Shown: one piece after another, positions 47,255 to 59,598 of the stretch
Layout of the letters: each line of letters opens with the position of its first letter
How positions within the stretch are numbered: the first letter of the stretch is position 1
Origin: Cyclotella cryptica
Taxonomy: Eukaryota; Bacillariophyta; Thalassiosirophyceae; Thalassiosirales; Thalassiosiraceae
Assembly (NCBI GenBank): GCA_013187285.1
Contig: JABMIG010000105.1
Coordinates: forward strand, 186,001 to 250,000
Length of the DNA: 64,000 nt
Reading direction: 5' to 3'
Program-made: the position numbers and the translations under genes
The notes under the pieces: model-generated
What the model was told of the DNA's origin: nothing
The model's database searches: none
Seen by the model: only the letters and a program-made list of their open reading frames with translations

Positions 47255-47663
47255 TGACCATTTTGGGGAAACTGACCAAAACTGACCATAAATATAAAAT
47301 ACCTTGGTGATCAAGTGCTTCTTATTAAAGATGGTATACTCCGCAAAGGCGAAAGCAGGCATGAAAGTGATGATTGGACTATCACAACAGTTCATACGAA
47401 TGGCACAATCAAGATTCAACCCGGAACAAAATCAGAAAGATTGAATATTCGAAGAGTTGCACCTTTTTTAACAACCAAACGTAAAGAAAAAAATGTCAGT
47501 TTTCAAAAATGGCATCTCCCTCTTCAACCATACTTACTCGTTATACATATTTAACAGACTCCTTAGTTTGTTATAGTTACTCTCATGAGAACCCTTTTTT
47601 TCACCTAAAAAGTTAGGGTTTTTTCTTCCATTTTTACCTGATAACTCCATACGTGGGGGCAAG

Positions 47664-48088
47664 TGACATCGGCCAAGAATCAGCCCCTTTTTGTACCCAT
47701 TGGTACAAAATACAAAAGGAGCATTCTCAGGACTCCCCAGGCGGGAAGTCCACTGCCCCTGATCCAAAAGGCAAGGACTCCCCAACATTGGAGTCCACCG
47801 CCCTGGTCCAAAAGGCTAGGACTCTCTACCACAGGAGTCCACTGCATCATGGGCTATGGAACACCAGAGTCCATAGCCCCTTCTGTTGAGAAGGCAAACA
47901 TCATACCAATTGTGTGTAAAATCCACACAAATTTCGTTTGCATCGTTTGGATTGGAAGAGCAGTTCCACCGCCCTTCCATCCTCACAATTAGAGCAAATT
48001 AAGCTCATAAAATAATAACTTCGACCCCTGTCAAAACTACCTATAATTTTCGCATGATGTTTATTTTAGGACAATACGGCTCAGGTCA
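47664..48088 (+). repeat. 3' LTR of the gypsy element
   Basis: 425 bp, the direct partner of 34474-34885. It is preceded by a G-rich tract (ACGTGGGGGCAAG) in the position of the polypurine tract. Confidence 0.9.
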
Positions 48089-48600
48089 CCAATGCCCCTG
48101 TTACATTGACTCTGCTTGATCACTGCCATGTGCCAAAATTGGATTCAAGCCAAAACAAGGATCTGGATCATTGCATCTTGATCAGCAGCCATTCCAATTT
48201 GGACAGTTCTGGTCTAATTGGTGCAACTGATGTGCAGAAGATGAATAGCCTCAGTAAAAAGTACATGGTAGCAATGTCACCCAGGCCTGTCAAGGGTCAA
48301 GGTGCAGCAACATCCATGGTCTCCTGCTACAACAGTGAACTGCACATCTTCATCCTTGTCTTTCTCTCCTTCTTCGGAGTTTACCAAGTCTTCCTCTTAT
48401 TAGTGTCAATGCAGATTCCTGGGTGAGCAAGAATAGTGAGTCAGATTTGGAGGAAGTCCACAATCATTAGAATACTCTCTCTCTGTAATTGACCTCTCCA
48501 GCAAATCAACTCCAGTTGAATCATCTGTAAGTTATTCCAGCATTGATGAGTTTTGGCTTACTTCAGATATGGCTCTGAATGACAAGACTGCATTCTCTGT
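48089..48600. repeat. Third copy of the B unit, right half of the gypsy target
   Basis: Starting GCCCCTGTTACATTGACTCT and including GATCATTGCATC and ATGGCTCTGAATGACAAGAC, it matches 33046-33545 closely. It ends where similarity stops at about 48600. Its left partner ends at 34473. Confidence 0.85.
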
Positions 48601-51464
48601 TGCCAGAGTAGTTTGAGAATCACTTGAATGTAAGTTTTATCATGAACCCAGTGATGACTGTGTTTCACAACTCCACTATATCATAAACTTACATCCATTA
48701 TCTATGTTCTCATGCTTTGCAGCAGAACAGAACAGAATTGCTTCTGATATGGGCTGGTCTGGGAATAAACTGCATGTTTTCCATATTATGGTTGATCTGT
48801 GATCTCTGGCTTAGTTGACTGGGGGAAGTTGGCTGCCAGTCTGCTTGCCATTTGCCATGTTGCACTGCAAAGTAGGGTTTGAGTTGGGAGATTACTTTGA
48901 GAGTTTGTGAAAATGGTATAGCAACAGGAGGCAGGCTGAGGACTGATGTTTTTCAACAAGAAGGAGTAAGGACTTTGTCATTGCAAAATTTTTGTACAGA
49001 TGTTAGTACCCATTTATATTTTAAGCCATAATATAAACTATGATGCGCTTGTACATATGGTATGCCATTATGCCTAATTTTGACCTGTTTTACTGTCACA
49101 AAACATGGCAGGTTATTTATGATGGGCATGTCACTATATTTACTCATACTGGTATGACATTATGCATGTTTTGTGACACTAAGACAGGGCAAAATTATGT
49201 ATAAAAGCCTGTCAGGATGTAAAATATGGGCATACCAAAACATAGCCAAAACATATTATAATGGCTTTGTACTATAAATTGGTCTTAACAAATCTGTTAG
49301 TTCCAAAACAACATGTTGTCTTTGCACAATGAGTTAGATCGTTCAGTCTTTAATTGTTTACGATGCTATTTTCATTTTACAATATTTCATTTACTGGTAC
49401 GATCGTGGTGTTTGTTATCCACGGTGTTAGGATTTTGAACACAGTCATGATATTATGTATCACAGTGATGTCTTCCCTGCTGTTGCCTGCATGACACAAA
49501 TTGCCATTGAAAATGGAGAACGTCTTGACCAAGTACAATATTACAAGCAGCCGCTGCAAGATTTTTAGCAGCAGCGGAAGCCCGCAAAAAGGAATTCACC
49601 TTGTTTCGTAAAAAGAAGATATACCAGTGGCCGCCAGTTAGCGTGCGCGCCACGCTCGTTTTCCTCGCACCGTGCGCACGGGCATGATTTTTTTAGTGCT
49701 GTGCTGTACAATATAAAATAAAGCGAGCTTCGCTTGCAAAATCACGGTAGGTTGAATTTAGATATTCTGATTTTTAACCGCGATTCGGCAATATACTATG
49801 TTACAACAGCCATTGCCAAATAAAAGAGTGATTTGGTCGACTCTGAGGCAATATCGGAACTTTCATGGCCGATCGAGTGTTGAAAAGGCCATTTCTTTGC
49901 ATGGTCGCTTTCTTTCAAAAATGACCGCAATGGCTGTTGCAAGCGCAGGGGCACTTTCCGATCAAGTTCACTTGAGGATCACTTGAAGTTCTTGAAACGT
50001 GTTGGTCCAACCTGTATACCAAGTGGACCTATTAACAAAATCAGATCAGAATACGCTCTTAACAGAAGTTAGCAAAATCTACCAAAACTTCTTGGGAGGA
50101 ACAATTCAATTTTGAGAATGAGGGCTTGAGAGGGGTCATTTGTCTTGGGGGTCACAAATATATTTTTAAGGGTAGCTTGAAGGTAACACGATATTATACA
50201 GTTAAGAAGTACCATTGATTGCAAAAATTAATACCTAGAAGGTAACCACTATAAAAGGGAACAATATTACCTAAGCAGACATGAAGACAAATTTAGATAT
50301 ATTTTTATAGGTAAGCACACATGAAGAAACTGTGACTACCCATGTATATCAAACACGAAAACAATTTATTGACAGGTAAGTCGAGAGAGTAACTGCATGA
50401 TTTTACCTAAAATAGTCGAAAGTGAAAAAAGTGTCTCATGATGGAGAAGAAGAAAAAAATTACCAGCAGCCGCTGCAAGATTTTTTGTAGCTTGCTGGAC
50501 AGAATATGAGTTGTAGAGACAGAGGAAGACGTACTTTTGAAATAAAGTGCTTGTTGTAGTATGCCACTTTTCTACGCTTAATTAATATGTACTATAGTAG
50601 TTGGTTGTGGTGTCAGTTCAAGCCATATGGTTCTTGATCATCTGACAATCAAAATTCACTCCAAGTTCCAATCATACTTTTGCAATCAAAAAAACTACAT
50701 TACCTCGAGGGGTTATAAAAAGTAATCCCACTTTACACAAATTTGTGTATGAACTGCACATCAGTAGGTGATATTTCATTTCATTGCTTAAACTGATCAC
50801 TGTGCATTTTTGTTTGTGTTTGAAACAGTTGTAGTCGCCGTTGTGTAAGTATATTGTCACGAATGATTTGTCAGTCACTGCACGGCCCTTGTTTTCTAAT
50901 ATGCTATAAAATTACAGCCAAATTTCTTTCATTACATTGTCTAGTAGCAAATAGTACTAATACGCTCTACCTTTTAGATATTGCAGTGTCTTATCCACTG
51001 ATACCTGTCACCTAAAATGTATATTATGTACCCATATTCATAGGCATTGGTATTTTTTGTCGTTACCTCAATGTTTTAGTATTGGGTAATTAGTGTGTGT
51101 GCTGCCTTCCTTGGATATGGAGCTGTCTCTCATGCTCTCTCTCAGAAATTTTGCCCTAACAATTTGTTATCCGTCAAAGTCTTAGGAGTCCAAATTCACA
51201 GGATGGTATGTGGAGGCAGATTGAAATAACTGACTCTTTTTTGTTACATAAGAAAAATACCGTATAATGAGTAAAGAGAAATTAATTCACTCTTTTGAAA
51301 ATGGTTGGGATATGAATTTGTCAATAGAGTCCAGCTGATGTTATAGCAAAAAGATTCTCTGTCTCAAACAACTTTGTAGAAGTCGTCGTTGTGTTTTGTT
51401 GGAGGTTTTTGGTTCAATCATTTAATCTAATCTATGCTTCAGCCTCTATATCTGCTGCCTTTGG

Positions 51465-51594
<130 letters not shown>

Positions 51595-51972
51595 CAAAAG
51601 TTTCTTTCCGTAGTTGCCATTGTGTAGAAGTATGCCATATTGGCAACAATCTCTGCATACATAAGTACTTCAAAACACTCTTTGTGTTGTGTAGATGAGG
51701 CTGGTGGTATCACATATTCGTTAGTGTGCATTGTACTGTGGCATCATACCATTGTTGATGGCTAGAACACCATATACTGTAAAATGTACATAAAAAAAGA
51801 GACAACAAAGTTGGACAGTTCTTGCTTATGTTGGATTCATGACATTATGCAATACTAATTTACAGGATATATTTTATTTACCTAGACGGTATGTCAGGTA
51901 AGTTACCAGGCATATTATTTAAAAAAATAATGGATAGTTACCCTTTTACCTATATTGTACGGTACCTTATGG

Positions 51973-52170
51973 TATCGTGACGATAACAGGAATATCATAA
52001 AACATTTTTATGATATTGACGTCATCTTTTTCAACAGTGCAAAATAACCACGCTTTTTGTCTCAGCGTGCACGAAACTCGCATTTGCCAATGTCATAAAA
52101 ACTTTTTATGATGACCGTGCTGGGATTACGGGAATTTTTATGATATTAAGGGATGTTTTGTGACACGATA
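51973..52170. repeat. Small MITE-like inverted repeat
   Basis: TATCGTG at 51973-51979 and CACGATA at 52164-52170 are inverted. Inside are hairpins built from AATATCATAAAA / TTTTTATGATATT and TCATAAAAACTTTTTATGA. The end repeats are short, so this is tentative. Confidence 0.35.
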
Positions 52171-52436
52171 ACGTTCCCTTCAAGTTTACAGAACCATTGT
52201 TGTATGATTAAAATGATAATTTGTGACTAATGTTCCCTTCAAGTTTCCAGAAACATTCTAGAAAATAATGTCATACGTTATACACAAAGATATAATTTTA
52301 AAGGTAGGCAATTACTTAGGACAATATAACTACCCATGTAAGTCCAAGCAAAAAAATGAATTATTTACAGGTAAGTTCACATCAACTTTATGGTCAGTAC
52401 TTGTTTTGGCAAAAAGCAAAAAAAACTGTCTCACTG

Positions 52437-52517
52437 AAGAAGAAGAAGGAGGAGGAGAAGAAGAAGGAGGAGGAGAAGAAGAAGGAGGAGGAGAAGAAGA
52501 AGGAGAAGAAGGAGAAA
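52437..52517. repeat. GAA/GGA purine tract with 24-bp period
   Basis: About 80 bp purely of A and G on the plus strand, made of GAAGAAGAAGGAGGAGGA-like units repeated three times. Such mirror-like purine tracts can form triplex DNA. The Glu/Lys-rich frames are artefacts. Confidence 0.9.
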
Positions 52518-53147
52518 ACGGCTCAGTTTCCAACACAACTAAGATTTTGAAAAAATCTTGATTCAGATTTTTTCAAGAAAAAATCTTGATATTGATTATA
52601 TTGCAATTTAATATTGTATGTATTTTGAAAAACATATCATCCGTTCCTATTTTTATGAAACAGCTGCCATGTTATATTTTTCACCTCCTTCCAAAACAAA
52701 AAAAAATATTGTAAAATGTGTATCCGACGGTATGCTCCAGTTCTATCAGGTGGTTGAGGTCCCATAGTGTGCACAAGGGGTGATGATTTGTTTGTTTGTG
52801 ACTTGCTGTAAATTATTTATCATTGGTTTGGCAAAAAAGTTCCCGCAAAAACTTGTCTCAGAATAGGGTAAAAATAGAATATAGGGCTTCATAACTACCG
52901 AATAACATTTTCATCCATGAGAAGTATCGTTCGTCGGGGGAAGAAAATAAGTTTCAAATACAGTTTTCAAATTTATTTCATTACCCTTATGACCTTCCAA
53001 TATTGCATTGTACCAAAATGGCCTCCTTCATGCATGCATGCCCCGCGAACATATTTTTTGTCGCGCAGTCGGAACTACAATCATCAGCCCATCCACCGGA
53101 ACGATCCTGCTGCCTTCTGCCCTCGACCGTCAACGCCCCTTCCCACC

Positions 53148-55240
53148 ATGTCCTCCGATGAATACAACGACGACGACGAAGACTACGAGTACGAATACAC
53201 AGATGACGAAGAAGACGACAACCCGCCCTCGGACGAAGATGTCACCATGACAATGGCCACCCAGGACGAGGACGACGAGGCAGACCGCAAGCCGTCCTCG
53301 AAGAAAAAGAGGGAGATGGGCGGGGGATCGAATAAGCGTCGATCGAGTGCTAGTGGGCGGTCGGACAATCCGAATGCTGCTCCGATGGGCGGCGGGAAGT
53401 TGGACATTTTGGATGTTGGCGGTGAGTTGAAATTATCAAAAAATGGGAAGCTGTTTGAGATCAATAGTTGTTCACGCGGGTTCGTGTTGAGGGAACGCTT
53501 GCTCTGGGAGGTCTCTTTGGCCGTGCCATTGCTTTTACAAGGGAGCAGGATCATCGGACGGCGATTCTGATTTCAATTTATTTTCTGTAATTTTTGATTT
53601 TCGATGGCGTGATGAATAATCTGGTTTTTAATCGTCTCACTTCCCCGCACACTTTGCGTTGTCCTCTCGGAATCAACCGTGATCACGCCACACATTCGAT
53701 GCAATCAATGTCCCCAATGTTTTACCATCCCAGACGGCTCGTTTATCCGTATGCTCCCCGCCTGCGAGCTGAAACCCATCATGACGGCCCAAATCCGGGA
53801 AGTCGTGGACGTCCTCAAAGTACCCCCTTCCGCCGCAGCCATCCTCATGCGCGAACACAAATGGGCCAAGGAACGACTCTTCCAGGCATTCTTCGACAAC
53901 CCAGAAAAAGTCCAGGAGAAGTGTGGCGTCAAGGCCCGCTGCTCTTGCGGCTCGGGGGGAGATGAGAAGGTTGCCAAGACGAGTTCCAAGAATCGCGCCA
54001 CGAGGTCTGCTTCCAAACGCAAACACTGTGAGATTTGCATGGATGATGACGGATTCGACCCCGATGAGATGATTTCTATGCCGTGCGGACATGAATTTTG
54101 CGAAACTTGTTGGTATGGATTCATACACAATGCTCTCGATAAGGGACCTCTCTGCGTTCGTGAAACCTGCCCCCAGGCGGGGTGCAACGAACTCGTCACG
54201 GAGGAAGAAGTGGCGAGGGCGGCGCCCGACCTTCTTCCTAAATTTGAGACCTATCAGCTCCGTTCTTTCGTGGAAACTTATGGGATGACACGTTGGTGTC
54301 CTGGCCCCGGCTGTGAACAAGTCGCCGTAGCCCGTGCATCGGGAGGTGCCTTTGCCGATGCAGGGGGAGTGGCCCGTTGCGAAAAATGCTCAACTTCCTT
54401 CTGCCTCAAGTGTGGCGAAGAGCCTCACGCTCCCATTAACTGTCGAGAACTCGCCCTCTGGCAGGAAAAGTGCCGTAATGAAAGCGAAACCGCCAACTGG
54501 ATCCTTGCTAATACCAAACCCTGCCCCAAATGCTCCTCCCGTATCGAGAAAAATCAAGGATGCAACCACATGACTTGCTCCAGTTGCAAATTCGAATTTT
54601 GCTGGATCTGCATGGGAGACTGGACGCAACACGGAGCCGACACTGGGGGATATTACAAGTGTAATAAGTACGATCCCAACGCGTCCAATGATAATGATCA
54701 GTCGGATGCGGCCAAGGCGAAGCGCGAATTGGATCGCTATCTCCACTACTACAAACGATTCCACGGGCATTCTCAGGCGCAGGAATTTGCAAAGAAAAGT
54801 TTGAAAGAGACGGAGGCGAGGATGGTAGCCCTTCAGGAACAAAATGTGGACACTGTATGGACGGACGTGGAATTCCTCAAAACAGCAAACGAGCAATTGG
54901 TGGAATGCAGAAAGGTACTTAAGTATACCTATGCCTTTGCGTTTTATTTACAAGATGCAGATAAAAGGAGCAGATTTGAATTTCATCAGGAGATGTTGGA
55001 GAAGTTTACGGAGAGTCTGAGTGAGCTTAGTGAGAAGCCTTTGCATGAGATGAATAGGACTGAGGTTGTGAATCAAGTGAGTATTGTGTTCATTGATTGC
55101 GTGATTGTGTTGGGTGGCTAGAGAGATCAAATTGCGTCATTTTTCTAATTTTTTATGTTGCTTTTATTGTCAAGACTCGCGTGGTAGACAGATTCATGAC
55201 AAATATCTTGAAATATGTAGATGATGGCATGGAAGATTAA
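53148..55240 (+). CDS. Ariadne-type RBR E3 ubiquitin ligase
   Basis: Receives ubiquitin from an E2 on a Cys of RING2 and passes it to substrate. Exons inferred: 53148-53421, 53734-55076 and 55175-55240, giving 560 residues. The ATG is in the context CCCACCATG. The N terminus is strongly acidic (DDDEDYEYEYTDDEEDD), as in Ariadne proteins. A UBA-like helical segment follows (~100-150). RING1 runs from CEICMDDDG (C190), with PCGHEFCETCW. The IBR is in ~262-330 (CEKCSTSFCLKCGEEPH). RING2 is CPKCSSRIEKNQGCNHMTC with the catalytic Cys at 373, then FCWICMGDW. The rest (~400-550) is the helical Ariadne domain with an ARI-like RYLHYYKRFHGHSQAQ. All Zn ligands I can count are present, and the length is normal for the family (~500-560). 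Confidence 0.93.
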
Positions 55241-55539
55241 AAGGGCAGGAGCGAATTGGAAAGTTCTGTTCCTGAATCAACATTTCTGTTATATTGCCAT
55301 GGCAGAGCGATTCTCATCGTTACCATTGTTGCCACAAAAATGGGGAGAGGGCATGATGTCGAGCTAAGGATTGGGATGTTTTGAATATAGAAAATAGTTA
55401 GTGTGACTTTTAGCTTATCCACTTTAATAGTAACATAAAAATGACAACACAACATAAAGTTTACAAAAAGAACTTCATTTCTATCTTGCGCAATGTTCGA
55501 GATTAAAGACAGTTAGTTAAGTACGCAGGTCAAGCCTTC

Positions 55540-55665
55540 TCTCAATCCTTTACAAGCCAACTTCTACTAGCAGTTTGCTTCTTTACTTTGAGTGCAATTT
55601 TAGAGAGCACTCTCTTGTGAACCTTTAGCTTCTGATTCACAAGTGCCCCTCCCCTTTCAATGAAA
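55540..55665 (-). pseudogene. Degenerate tandem copy of the 3' end of the upstream RING gene
   Basis: A minus-strand reading has RGGALVNQKLKVHKRVLSKI and then ALKVKKQT. The last exon of the neighbouring gene ends RGALVTHKPKFHKRVLSKFV and FKGKKQT (55815-55910). The similarity covers about 30 codons plus flanking bases and stops there. It is a local duplication of the gene's tail, now non-coding. Confidence 0.7.
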
Positions 55666-55807
55666 TGCTGTGTTGCCAATCGGACAAAAGAGAACTCTAT
55701 CCCATACATACAAATTAACAATTGCATGATTAAAGGTGATCTTGTTGCTCTGTACTAATTTATTTCAAAAGCATTTCTTCTCCCCAACTCTGTACATTAT
55801 GATAACG

Positions 55808-58800
55808 TCAAGTTCGTTTCCTCGAAGTCTGCTTCTTTCCCTTGAATACAAATTTAGAGAGCACTCTCTTGTGGAACTTTGGTTTATGCGTCACAAGTGC
55901 ACCTCTCAATGACCTGCTATCTGTTGCCGACGGAGAAAACGAACAGCTATGTTGCGTGAACACATAAGTAGGACCCTGCAACAGGTGCCTGTCCTCATCT
56001 TGAGTAACGAAAGAGTCAGCCTTTTCAATCTTTTCGTAATTGGATAATTCACCATAGCCAGCCTCATCGTACGATTCAGTTTTGCCAAAAGATAGACGCA
56101 CACCCTTGGGATTTTTCCACTGCTTAAACGTCTTGTTCGGGGTACCACCATGAGAAAACCTCGTCCTACTAACCCCAGTGCGTCTTTCGACTGGACTCTC
56201 CTTCTCTTTCAACAGACCAACTAGCTCGTCAGAGTCTTGCATCGTGGAATAGGTCAAAGATGGTAGAAATTGTGGGCATCGATGCTCTTCCGTCAGCTTT
56301 TGTTCTCGCCTTGGTTTTTCCGCAGACAACGCCTTGGTCTCCTTGAGGGGACTCTTATGAAGACCATACTTCTTTTCCTTCAAAGAGCTGACTCCTGACT
56401 TGATTGATGAACTCTCCCCAAGTAAGAACTGATTATCACTATCCCGGTCCGTCAAAGAGCTTTCTTGGGAAAGTGTCCCATTTCCAAGAGTACCAAAAAC
56501 CATTGGCGGTGACATAGGACTCGTCCTGAAAATATCATTGACTGACGTCGTCTTCGCGTTGTTTTTGGCATGAACCTCAATTGAACTGTGTTGATTTTCA
56601 CTTTCAAAAGACTGTGTTGATTCGTCTTTCAAATGTACGTATGGGTTCTTACGATGGGGAAGAGGCGTGTAGTTCCCAGTATCCACACGAAGCTCAGGTT
56701 TTGTCCTCTTTGTTGTACCCGTCTCCTGAGGTGGGCTCAAATGCAGCCCTTCGTCAGGCCACAAGGTGTCACTTGCTGGCTTGTCATAGACCACATTGTC
56801 AAAAATGTCACCATCCACTCTTAGAGAGTCATTGAATACCTCGTGCAGCTTTTCGTCGTCTTCGTTTTTGCAAGGCACTCCTGCAGCTTCATCTATATCG
56901 TTAAATACCCCAGATTCATTTGTATGGTTGCTTGCATCGCCCTCCATCACGCCATTCTCCTCTTTCCTCTCAGCAAACCCTTCCTCCACTTTTGTCAATA
57001 ACACCTCGTCCTTCTTCATTCTTGATCTCTCCAAAAGACGATTCACTTTTTCCAAACTCTGCGCCAACTTTTCTTTGCGTTGGAGAAATCTGAATTCAGC
57101 TCGTGATACTGGTGTGTCGGGTTCGTTCGGGAAGGGAGAAGTGTTGGTGGTACTTTCGCTTTCATCGTATTGATTCGCATCATAGCTGTTTCCCACTGCG
57201 TTTAAGCGGTTCTCCTTTTGCCTTCTTCTGATAACCTATTACTAGCAACAGACACATCATGCGATGGTGCGCTGTTAAGACCAAGAGCAGGGGCATCGTT
57301 CGATGGTGAAAATAACCGAATCTGAGCAGGCACAGCTCTATCCCTACTAATAACATCATCCCTGCTATCATCTCCGCCCACATTCAATTTCGTTTTCTGA
57401 CCCGCCCCCTTCTTCGCCGAGTTCATAATCTCAATACTCTTGACCAAACTACAATAACTTCGACTCACAACAGGCTTGACCGTATCAAATGCCCTCTCGA
57501 CTCCGCATTGAGGACAAGGCGCCATCTTCAACAATGGAGAGGAGTCACGAAATACGCATTCGTAGCACACGATATGATCACATGCAAAAGAATGAAGAGG
57601 TTGTCTATTGTTGTTCTTCTCAATGTCATTGGTGAATTCTTTGTGGCAACAGGGACATCTGAGGAACTTCGTTAGACCCAAGCTTGCGGTGGAGTTATCA
57701 GGAGAGGAAACTACAGATGGATTGCCACCTCGGGGCGGTTTGGGCGACGCAACAGTTGAGACTTGCATGTTTTTCTTCTCGAGACGCACAGGAGACTCCA
57801 TGGCATATACTGGAGTGGGAGGAGGAGACATTCCCAACAGCAATCGGCACTCAGCTAGAGTCGAAGCGACTATATCAGATGGATCGGGATCCTCTCGACT
57901 ATCGTAGCTGTAAGGATTGTCGCACGTATATTTCTTTAAATCATAGGGAGGTTCATCAGTATTTGCCACAGAGTACACAAGGGAAGAATCGGTGGATGGA
58001 ACAGTGGATATCTTCTGAGTGAGACGGCTGCTGAGTTTCACATAGGCTTCGAGGGATTCACCAATGCCAGCTGTGGAGCTACTTGAGCTTTGTTCCAATG
58101 TCTCTGCTGTTTCCAGAGTAGCTCGATCTTTGGTTAGTTTGGCTTCGATTCCTGTTAGGTCCATAGTCGCATTCTTATTGACACTCCCGGTGTCATATTT
58201 GGAAGACCTCGAGTAAGTTTCTTCTTCTACATCTTCTGACAGTTTCTCCAACGAATAATTCAAAGTACTTGTCTCCTCATCCGACGAAGAAGTACTCTTC
58301 AGCCCGATCTTTTCATTTGCTAATTTGGATGCCAATGTGCCTCCAGAACGAGAAGATCCAACTGTGGAGAAAGATGTATAACTCTCGATTCCTGCATACG
58401 ACTTGACATCCATCGTTCGCGCATTCGAAGCGTGCTTATACCTCCAATGACTGGACGAAGTAGAGGGAGCTGAAACGTCAGATATATTCGAGGATGACTT
58501 CTCAATCGGATTATCACAAATATTATTTGAATGAGAGGAGAGGCTGGTGGTATCATCGGTATCAGTTTTCCGGACCCAGGCATCATCTTTGACTTTTTTG
58601 GTGGCTAGACGTGACGGTTGCTTGGATTTGTTCTTGTCTTCGTACCGCATTGTTCGTATATTGTCCTTGTTGTTGCCATCGCGATCATTCTCTTGATCGT
58701 TCGATATCGAATCATGGCTCGTATATTTCCGAGCGGTGGTGCGACCGGTGCCTCCGGCCTTGGTTCTGTTCTCCCATGAGGATTTGATGGATGAAACATG

Positions 58801-58920
58801 ACCGGAGCTGGGCATGGAAGGGGAAAGAGCTCGTAGATTGGTGATGCCGCTGCTTTCCGCACGAAGCACGGTGTCCGTGCTGTGCCTTGTGGTTCGCGGA
58901 GAATACGGAAATGATTTCAT
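55808..58920 (-). CDS. RING-finger protein, large Ser-rich, probably two exons
   Basis: The frame starts at ATG 58920, in the context GCCACCATG, and is long, Ser/Thr/Asp-rich and mostly disordered. It has one C3HC4 RING at ~421-470 (CPCCHKEFTND, SFACDHIVCYECVF, CPQCG), a likely E3 activity. It ends in TAA at 57202. The next frame (57196-55808) reads on with no gap. A 47-bp GT-AG intron (GTAATAGG to AACGCAG) would join them in frame and give about 1025 residues, ending in a basic tail (KFHKRVLSKFVFKGKKQT). The second part has a coiled-coil-like stretch (AEFRFLQRKEKLAQSLEKVN). Alternatively these are two genes. No orthologue is recognised. Confidence 0.7.
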
Positions 58921-59598
58921 GGTGGCAGGGGCCGTGTCACTTGTTTCCACTCATTCTAGGAATGGGATGCCCTTTGCGGTCCTTGTTGCAATGGATTGGA
59001 CTTCACTTCAGTGCCCCATCTCTATTGGAACCAGCAAATTCTTTGCTTTAAAAATAATTGGAATAAAGTAACAGGAAAGAATTTGCACCCTAGGTAGTTA
59101 TTGATACCAACCCGTCGAGAGAGAGAGGCAGTCGACCTCTGCTGCCGTCCGCAGCGTTGTCTCTACATCTCTCTAGAGGTTGATATTTTCCATGCCATCC
59201 GAATCACCAAAAACATGAAAGTGGAGGCAGAACGCACTGAGTCGACATCATGTGTTTCTCGAATTTTCTGGCAGCAATTTTCGTGGGACATGAGGCTTAT
59301 TTGAAAAGAGAATGGCTAGGAAATTGGTTGTCGACGTGACGTCATGAAAGATCTTCCAGCATTTTAGTGTGTTCGCCCTCCGATTCAAGAAAATTGATCC
59401 GCATCGGCGCCCCCTAATACATCACCTTCTGGCGCAGGCGACAAAGTTCCTTGTGCTGTCATCATCGTATATCATATTGTGCGACGATCTTTACGCCGAT
59501 ACCGCACACCAACACCACAAAACGAGAACGAAGATTCACCGCTGCCACAAAAGCAAACCTCGTTCCCATCATAACAACTATACGTAGCTTTTTGTATC
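58921..59598. promoter_or_regulatory. Divergent intergenic region
   Basis: 678 bp between the start of the minus-strand RING gene (58920) and the plus-strand oxidoreductase (59599). It should hold both promoters. I see no specific elements beyond a CT/GA-rich patch near 59116-59175. Confidence 0.5.

Larger units (their letters stand above)
40483..47303 (-). mobile_element. Mutator-like (MULE) transposon nested in the gypsy element
   Basis: Terminal inverted repeats of 49 bp (40483-40531 and 47255-47303) match at about 44 positions. Their cores share TGGTCAGTTTTGGTCAGTTT and CCCCAAAATGGTCA. TTGGTGAT is duplicated exactly at 40475-40482 and 47304-47311, an 8-bp target duplication in the range used by Mutator elements. 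Inside are a multi-exon FLYWCH/MULE transposase gene, a second zinc-finger gene (46126-46878), a ~32-bp tandem array and many copies of a palindromic GTTATNTANATAAC motif. This is a large, autonomous-type element, and both genes point leftward. Confidence 0.88.
34474..48088 (+). mobile_element. Ty3/gypsy LTR retrotransposon, broken, interrupted by a MULE
   Basis: Direct LTRs at 34474-34885 and 47664-48088 both begin TGACAT and end GGTCA. They are flanked by CCAAG (34469-34473) and CCAAT (48089-48093), a 5-bp target duplication with one difference. Parts in order: LTR, a possible primer-binding site near 34903, gag (~35.37-36.69 kb), pol with protease-like, reverse transcriptase and RNase H regions (~37.0-39.2 kb), integrase (~39.2-40.5 kb), the MULE insertion, the integrase C-terminal remnant (~47.3-47.6 kb), a purine-rich tract and the LTR. 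The order RT before integrase defines Ty3/gypsy. It is a fossil: several breaks (about five or more) plus the 6.8-kb insertion. The two LTRs differ at roughly 5% of positions by eye plus one ~13-bp indel, so the insertion is not recent. Confidence 0.9.

Noticed and set aside
52268-52561. Glu/Lys-rich ORF
   Set aside because: The coding potential comes from a GAA/GGA purine tract with no conserved start or motif.
57202-58950. Longer start at 58950 for the RING gene
   Set aside because: It would use a non-ATG codon. ATG 58920 is in a much better context.
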